Below, piece by piece: positions 59,153 through 64,000 of a DNA stretch of 64,000 nt. Source of the DNA: Treponema maltophilum ATCC 51939. GTDB taxonomy: Bacteria; Spirochaetota; Spirochaetia; Treponematales; Treponemataceae. Every line of letters begins with the position of its first letter. The first letter of the stretch is position 1. The stretch is taken from contig NZ_KE332518.1 of assembly GCF_000413055.1 (NCBI RefSeq), positions 1,923,583-1,987,582 on the forward strand. The letters are read 5' to 3'. The translations under genes and the position numbers were made by a program. The notes beneath the pieces were generated by a model. It searched no databases and had not been told where the DNA came from. It worked only from the letters and a program-made list of their open reading frames with translations.

Positions 59153-59707
59153 ATGAAAAAGATATTATTATTTTTGCGGAATTGTATGGAAGTGTATATT
59201 CCGATTATTTCCTTTTCCGTAATGTTTATTGCGTTTATTTTGCAAGTCGTTTCACGCTACGTTTTTAACCGTCCGATCATCATGACAAACGATCTTATCG
59301 TACTGGGTTTTTGCTGGACGGTTATTCTCGGCGCATGCTATACGATGCGAAAGCGCGCTCACGTACAGTTTACAATGCTGTACGATATGTACAGCCCGAA
59401 AGTTGCCGCGGCGGCACGCTTGGCCGGCAATATCATTATTATTTTAACCTTTGCCGCGCTGTTTATCCCTTCAATCAATTTTTCACTCTTTCAGGGATTC
59501 CAGCGGACGGCGGTTCTTCGCGTAAGTCTTACCTGGGTATTCATACCCTTTGCATATTTTTTGCTTTCGGTTATCGGCTACAGTATTAAGCCGTGCATCG
59601 AAGATATAAACGTAATCCGCGGCAAACTTGACGATTCGGCCGACCATAAGGCGGACAAAGAAAACGCGGCGGTGGTCGGAAAAGCCGCAGACGGAGGCAG
59701 CGTATGA
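59153..59707 (+). CDS. TRAP transporter small permease (DctQ type)
   Basis: A 184-residue protein with four hydrophobic segments and the DctQ pattern FILQVVSRYVFNRPIIMTND, followed by GACYTMRKRAHVQFTML. The acidic, Ala-rich tail is variable. CGGAG precedes the ATG at 59153. The end overlaps the DctM start by four bases. Confidence 0.92.
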   Translation: MKKILLFLRNCMEVYIPIISFSVMFIAFILQVVSRYVFNRPIIMTNDLIVLGFCWTVILGACYTMRKRAHVQFTMLYDMYSPKVAAAARLAGNIIIILTFAALFIPSINFSLFQGFQRTAVLRVSLTWVFIPFAYFLLSVIGYSIKPCIEDINVIRGKLDDSADHKADKENAAVVGKAADGGSV

Positions 59708-60993
59708 GTTTCGGACTTGCAGCAGCGCTTATCGTATTTATTTTAATTTTTATTTTACGTATGCCGATTGCGCTCGGTATGCTCAGCGCCGCCGTGTGCT
59801 ATCTTTTAATAACCGGCCGCGATTTAAGCCTTGTCGTCAATCAGGTCATGAACACGTTTTACACGAATTACGTTATTATCGCGGTTCCTCTTTTTATCTT
59901 TACGGCGAACGTAATGAATTCGGGAAAGATCACCGACATGGTCTTTAAATTCGCAGGCGGCTTGTGCGGACGCATGAGAGGTGCGCTCGGACATGTAAAT
60001 GTTCTTGCGTCCCTTATTTTTTCCGGCATGACCGGTTCTGCAATAGCCGATGCGGCCGGCTTGGGCAAAATCGAAATTCAGGCAATGCGGCAAAAAGGCT
60101 TCGACGACGAATTCAGCTGCGCAATCACCGCCGCGTCGGCGACGATCGGCCCCATATTCCCGCCGTCGATTCCGCTGGTTATTTATGCAATGCTCAGCAG
60201 CACATCGGTCGGCGCTCTGTTTATGGGCGGTATGATTCCCGCCGTCATGCTTACGATATTCCTTATGGTATACGTCGCCGTCGTTGCAAAAAAGCGCAAC
60301 TATCCGCGCGGCGATAAAATCGTACTGCACGAATTTATTGCCTTTACGCTCAAAGCGCTTCCGTCGCTGCTTACGCCCGTCATCCTCCTCGTGGGTATTT
60401 ACACGGGCGTTATGACACCGACCGAAGCGGGCGCCGTCGCGGGATTGTACGCACTGATTATCTCCGTTATCGCATACCGCGCAATGGGCTGGAAAGACTT
60501 GTTCGAAGTCGTTAAAACGACGGTAAAAGACGTCGGCGCAACTTCGCTTATGATAGGGGCTGCGACGATTATCAGCTATATCGTTGCGCGCGAACAGCTT
60601 GCGGTACACATCGGCAATTGGATCCTTTCGATTACATCGAGCAAGTATCAATTTTTGCTCTTGGTGAATATCGTCATACTGTTCCTCGGCATGTTTATCG
60701 ATACGTCGACGATTCAGCTCGTTTTCGTTCCGATTATGATTCCCGTCGCTCAGGCGCTCGGCATCGACATGATTCACTTCGGCCTTGTCGTAACGTTCAA
60801 CATGATGGTAGGACTTTCCACGCCGCCGTTCGGCATGCTCTTGTTTATTACGAGCGGTATATCGGGAACGCCGCTTAAAGGCATTATGAAAGAAATCGTC
60901 TGGCCGCTTGCGGCGATGCTGCTCGTGCTTATAATCATAACGTATTTGCCGGAAACGGTACTGTTCCTGCCGAAACTTGCGGGATTGCTTTAA
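59704..60993 (+). CDS. TRAP transporter large permease (DctM type)
   Basis: A 429-residue protein of about eleven or twelve hydrophobic segments. DctM hallmarks are GMTGSAIADAAGLGKIEI, ASATIGPIFPPSIPLVIYAM near residue 140, GVMTPTEAGAVAGLYALI and GLSTPPFGMLLFITSGISG. It performs sodium-coupled transport of the acid bound by DctP. Its start overlaps the DctQ stop, so translation is coupled. Confidence 0.95.
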   Translation: MSFGLAAALIVFILIFILRMPIALGMLSAAVCYLLITGRDLSLVVNQVMNTFYTNYVIIAVPLFIFTANVMNSGKITDMVFKFAGGLCGRMRGALGHVNVLASLIFSGMTGSAIADAAGLGKIEIQAMRQKGFDDEFSCAITAASATIGPIFPPSIPLVIYAMLSSTSVGALFMGGMIPAVMLTIFLMVYVAVVAKKRNYPRGDKIVLHEFIAFTLKALPSLLTPVILLVGIYTGVMTPTEAGAVAGLYALIISVIAYRAMGWKDLFEVVKTTVKDVGATSLMIGAATIISYIVAREQLAVHIGNWILSITSSKYQFLLLVNIVILFLGMFIDTSTIQLVFVPIMIPVAQALGIDMIHFGLVVTFNMMVGLSTPPFGMLLFITSGISGTPLKGIMKEIVWPLAAMLLVLIIITYLPETVLFLPKLAGLL

Positions 60994-61029
60994 TGATACA
61001 ACTTTAATGCTAAAATATAAGAGGTTTAT

Positions 61030-61950
61030 ATGAAAGAATATCACGGCTGCTGGCCTACAATGATCACGCCCTTTACGGAAAACAATACAGTGGATTTCGA
61101 TGCGATTAAAAAACTTGTCGAATGGTATATCGCTCACGGCGCCGACGGAATTTTTGCCGTCTGCCAATCGAGCGAAATGTTTTTTCTTTCAAAGCAGGAA
61201 AAGCTCGACATAGCAAAAGCCGTCGTCGATGCAAATGCCGGCAGAATTAAAGTAATCGCGTCGGGACACACGGCCGACGATCATGCGGAACAAATCGACG
61301 AACTGGGCGCCATGGCGCAAACAGGTGCCGATGCGGTTGTGCTCGTTGCGAACCGCATGGCAAAACAAAACGAAGGAGCGGATGTCTTCAATAAAAACGC
61401 CGAAGATATTTTCCGCCAGCTTCCGAATGTTACCTTCGGTTTGTATGAATGTCCGTATCCGTATTTGCGCCTGCTTACCGACGACTTTCTTGCCGACTGC
61501 GCGCGCACGGGTAAACTGGTCTTTTTAAAAGACGTGAGCTGTTCAAACGAAATAGAAGCGCGCCGCGTCAAACTTACCGCCGGAACAAAACTTGCGCTGT
61601 TTAACGCAAATACGTCCACGCTGCTCGATTCGCTTATCGCGGGCTACGACGGTTATAACGGCGTCATGGCGAATTTCCACATCGACATTTATAAATGGAT
61701 GTACGATCACTTTAAAACCGAGCCGGAAAAAGCGCGCCGAATAAGCGACTTTCTAACGGTTGCGGCGGTATCCGAAGCACGCGCATACCCGGTAAACGCG
61801 AAGTTCCACTACAGTCTTACCGGCGTTCCCATGTCGCTTACAACCAGAAGCAAAGACGTTTCCATATTGAACGAAAATGCGCGGCACGAAATAGAAAGCC
61901 TTATCCGTATGGAAAAAGAAATTCGGGCAGAACTCGGTCTTGCAGGATAG
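61030..61950 (+). CDS. Dihydrodipicolinate synthase/N-acetylneuraminate lyase family aldolase
   Basis: A 306-residue TIM-barrel aldolase. The Schiff-base Lys is in LVFLKDVSCSNE near residue 160, the catalytic Tyr in FGLYECPYPY near 138, and FAVCQSSEMFFLS replaces the usual GTTGE-like loop, which suggests a substrate different from DapA or NanA. Such enzymes cleave or form 2-keto acids. It follows the TRAP genes after a 36-base gap and probably metabolises the transported acid. AGAGG precedes the ATG. Confidence 0.9.
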   Translation: MKEYHGCWPTMITPFTENNTVDFDAIKKLVEWYIAHGADGIFAVCQSSEMFFLSKQEKLDIAKAVVDANAGRIKVIASGHTADDHAEQIDELGAMAQTGADAVVLVANRMAKQNEGADVFNKNAEDIFRQLPNVTFGLYECPYPYLRLLTDDFLADCARTGKLVFLKDVSCSNEIEARRVKLTAGTKLALFNANTSTLLDSLIAGYDGYNGVMANFHIDIYKWMYDHFKTEPEKARRISDFLTVAAVSEARAYPVNAKFHYSLTGVPMSLTTRSKDVSILNENARHEIESLIRMEKEIRAELGLAG

Positions 61951-61954
61951 AACG

Positions 61955-62674
61955 ATGAACGACAATAGCTTTAACTTGGTACGAGAGAATTTAAGCACTC
62001 AAATCGCCGACCTGTTGGAAGATACTATTGTCAATTCGGATGCCTTTCCCGTAAGCGAAAAACTGCCGTCCGAGCAGCAGCTTGCCGAGCGCTACGGCGT
62101 ATCCCGCCCCGTTATCCGTGAAGCTTTAAAAGTTTTGCGGGAACGGGGCTTGGTTACGCTTAAAAACGGACTCGGCGCCTTCGTTACAAAGCCGAAAAAT
62201 TCAACCGTGTTTTCCGCCGTAAGCAGAATTATGCATATGAATAATATTTGCGACGACGATTTAACGCAAATGCGCGCGATGCTCGAAGTGAACGCTGCCC
62301 GTCTTGCCGCGACGCATATTACCGACGATATATTGCAAGCGCTGCGGCACAACATCGAAGCCTTTTCGGATAAAACGCTTTCGCCTGCGGAGCGCGTCGC
62401 GCTGGACTGCCGCTTCCACAATCTCATAGCAAAAGCGTCCGGCAACGCCCTGCTCGAAATATTCATCGACGTGCTGGTTTCGCTCCTTACCGACTACATG
62501 GGAAAAGGCGTTCTCGTTGCGGGAGGCATAGACGACGCGATTACGCGGCACAAAAAAATACTGCAAGCGCTCGAAGCGCACAATACGGAAGATGCCGTTA
62601 CCGCAATGAACGAACACATCGCCGCATCGAAGCGCAATGTGGAAGTGTTCGCCGCGCAAAAAACGGAAATGTAA
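61955..62674 (+). CDS. GntR family regulator (FadR/FCD type)
   Basis: A 239-residue regulator. The N-terminal winged helix has KLPSEQQLAERYGVSRPVIR and EALKVLRERGLVTLKNGLGA. The C-terminal FCD domain (residues about 95-225) has helical metal/effector-binding segments, including the conserved His/Asp set in DCRFHNLIAKASGN. The ATG at 61955 lies four bases after the aldolase stop, with AGGA upstream, so it belongs to the TRAP operon and likely represses it via the palindrome at 57941-57979. Confidence 0.92.
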   Translation: MNDNSFNLVRENLSTQIADLLEDTIVNSDAFPVSEKLPSEQQLAERYGVSRPVIREALKVLRERGLVTLKNGLGAFVTKPKNSTVFSAVSRIMHMNNICDDDLTQMRAMLEVNAARLAATHITDDILQALRHNIEAFSDKTLSPAERVALDCRFHNLIAKASGNALLEIFIDVLVSLLTDYMGKGVLVAGGIDDAITRHKKILQALEAHNTEDAVTAMNEHIAASKRNVEVFAAQKTEM

Positions 62675-62691
62675 GAGCGCCCGGTTTAAAA

Positions 62692-63999
62692 TTACACTTT
62701 TACGTAATCGTCGTTAACCATGATGTTTAAAATGACTTTATCGGTTTCGCGCATACCGTCGGCGGCGATTGCGCCTACCCCGGCGATGGTTTTTTCTATG
62801 TCAGCCTTTACGATTCCGTCGCCGGCTTGAAAAGCCTCGTGCTTCATCGCAAGATAATGCGCGTTTATCGCCGCATCGACGGCCGAAGCGATTTTTGCGG
62901 CACACGACGGTTTTGCGCCGTCGCATAAAATTCCCGACACGACGGCAAGCGTATTCGTTATCGTTTCGCAAATCCGTTCGTAGCTGCCGCCCGCAAGATA
63001 GGTTATGGCGGCACCGCTTCCGCACGCGGCGCTCACCGCCCCGCAATAAGCCGAAAGTCTTCCTATGCGCGTCTTTTGATGAATCGCGACAAGATTGCTT
63101 ACCAAAAGTCCGCGCAGCAAACGTTCATGCGAAAGTTTTTTTTCTTGAGCAAAGACGATTACCGGCATCGATGCGGTTATGCCCTGATTTCCGCTGCCCG
63201 AATTCGTAACGACCGGCAAAGTACAGCCGCTCATGCGCGCATCGGAGCCGGCCGCGGCCGCAGCGGCTGCGCGGACTTTTAACGTAACCGCGTTTTCCGC
63301 CTTTGCCGCTTCCAAAAGATTCGAGCCCGCATTGATTCCGTAGCGGTGCTCCAAGCCGTGGCGGGAAATGCGGCTGTTGTAATCGATTTGCCGTTCCAGC
63401 ACGGAGCGAACGCGCTCAAGGTCGACCGTATCGGCAAATTCAAGAATTTTTTTTACCGAAAGCACGGAACGGTCGGTGAGCGCCGCATTTGCGCTGGCGG
63501 GATCAAACGGAACGCGCAGTACGTCTTTTCCGTTTTTGGTCGTATGGACGATATTCGTATGTTGATGGATAATTTCAACCGAAGCGCTCTCGTCTCCGGC
63601 AAAAACTTCGACAATAAAATGGAGCGCGGCAACCGAATTCAACAGCGAAACCTTGCAGGGAACCTTTTGCAAAAATTCCTTTGTACGCTCGATATCGTCT
63701 TCGGTTATATCGGCAAGAACTTCAAGCCCCTTGTCGCTCTTGCCGCCGATAATACCGATTGCCGCTGCAGCCGGAACTCCTTTCATATTTCCGGAATTGG
63801 GAACGATAACACTTTTGACGTTTTTAATAATGTTCCCGCTGCTTTTAATGCATACTCTGTCTGGAATTTTTCCGAGCAGCTTGCGGGCGTGTGCGCCCGC
63901 ATAGGCGATGGCAATCGGTTCGGTACAGCCGAGGGCGGGTACCAATTCTTCTTCAAGAATTGCAATAAAGCTGCTACAGTCGGAATCGGTCAATTCCAT
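62692..63999 (-). CDS. L-cysteine desulfidase family protein (UPF0597/YhaM type)
   Basis: A 435-residue protein of the YhaM/CyuA family. The conserved Cys motif VPALGCTEPIAIAYAGAHAR is at residues 20-39, followed by SGNIIKNVKSVIVPNSGNMK, and later GCTLPVVTNSGSGNQGITAS, AYCGAVSAACGSGAAITYLAG and GILCDGAKPSCAAKIASAVD. The clustered Cys residues fit an iron-sulfur cofactor. CyuA-type enzymes break cysteine to pyruvate, ammonia and sulfide. The gene starts at the window edge (ATG 63999); upstream signals are not visible. It converges on the GntR gene. Confidence 0.88.
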   Translation of the reverse strand: MELTDSDCSSFIAILEEELVPALGCTEPIAIAYAGAHARKLLGKIPDRVCIKSSGNIIKNVKSVIVPNSGNMKGVPAAAAIGIIGGKSDKGLEVLADITEDDIERTKEFLQKVPCKVSLLNSVAALHFIVEVFAGDESASVEIIHQHTNIVHTTKNGKDVLRVPFDPASANAALTDRSVLSVKKILEFADTVDLERVRSVLERQIDYNSRISRHGLEHRYGINAGSNLLEAAKAENAVTLKVRAAAAAAAGSDARMSGCTLPVVTNSGSGNQGITASMPVIVFAQEKKLSHERLLRGLLVSNLVAIHQKTRIGRLSAYCGAVSAACGSGAAITYLAGGSYERICETITNTLAVVSGILCDGAKPSCAAKIASAVDAAINAHYLAMKHEAFQAGDGIVKADIEKTIAGVGAIAADGMRETDKVILNIMVNDDYVKV

Positions 64000-64000
64000 A

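Overview
The window looks like chromosome from a spirochaete, most probably a Treponema with roughly balanced GC. The evidence is the many lipoproteins with loose lipoboxes, the split extracytoplasmic flavin reductase pair, a poly-G tract in a lipoprotein promoter, and attC-like sites recalling the T. denticola integron. The genus is an inference; no rRNA or tRNA gene was recognised to confirm it.

Layout. 0-8 kb: a partial membrane protein, a repeat-rich gap, a two-subunit ABC exporter with an ICMT-like methyltransferase gene between its halves, a MATE pump and a TetR regulator. 7.6-9.7 kb: an unknown lipoprotein and a secreted protein. 9.7-14.8 kb: a LacI-controlled tripartite tricarboxylate transporter operon (tctCBA) with an MBL-fold hydrolase. 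15-18.4 kb: a MacB-like permease, its adaptor, a thioredoxin-like protein and a DUF2141 protein, with a triple 23-bp palindromic repeat. 18.4-22.8 kb: MFS transporter, periplasmic flavoprotein reductase, FMN-binding partner and Ldh2-type dehydrogenase. 22.8-25.1 kb: OmpA-like protein and acyl-ACP thioesterase. 25.1-25.8 kb: a CRISPR array of subtype I-C repeat type with no cas genes in view. 26-27.3 kb: stand-alone trpB behind a double-operator promoter. 27.7-39.5 kb: ftsK, ribokinase/nucleoside hydrolase, VOC protein, Kef-type antiporter, EamA transporter, metNI-Q and an outer-membrane protein.

39.7-48.1 kb is an accessory island, visibly A+T-richer than its surroundings. It has three gene cassettes in the same orientation with integron attC-like sites (a RelE-like toxin/Phd-like antitoxin pair, an antitoxin with a truncated MazF-like toxin, and an alpha/beta hydrolase), then a TetR / rifampin-phosphotransferase-like / MATE operon with two matched operators. 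It ends at a duplicated, mosaic 3' end of the outer-membrane protein gene that begins it.

48.3-64 kb: YciI protein, membrane-anchored EEP-family phosphatase/nuclease, a lipoprotein behind a poly-G promoter, ribonuclease Y, then a divergent locus made of an NMT1/SsuA-type ABC importer facing a Crp/Fnr regulator, DUF364 protein, bicupin and methyltransferase. The window closes with a GntR-controlled TRAP transporter/aldolase operon and a cysteine-desulfidase-family protein.

The best candidate for an undescribed system is the Crp/Fnr-DUF364-bicupin-methyltransferase-ABC locus. Its two promoter regions carry a TTAG-N6-CTAA palindrome that recurs at the promoter of the ABC exporter operon near 5.1 kb, suggesting one regulon for uptake and export of an unknown, possibly metal-related, compound. 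The cassette cluster without a visible integrase, the poly-G promoter and the cas-less CRISPR array are the next most interesting.
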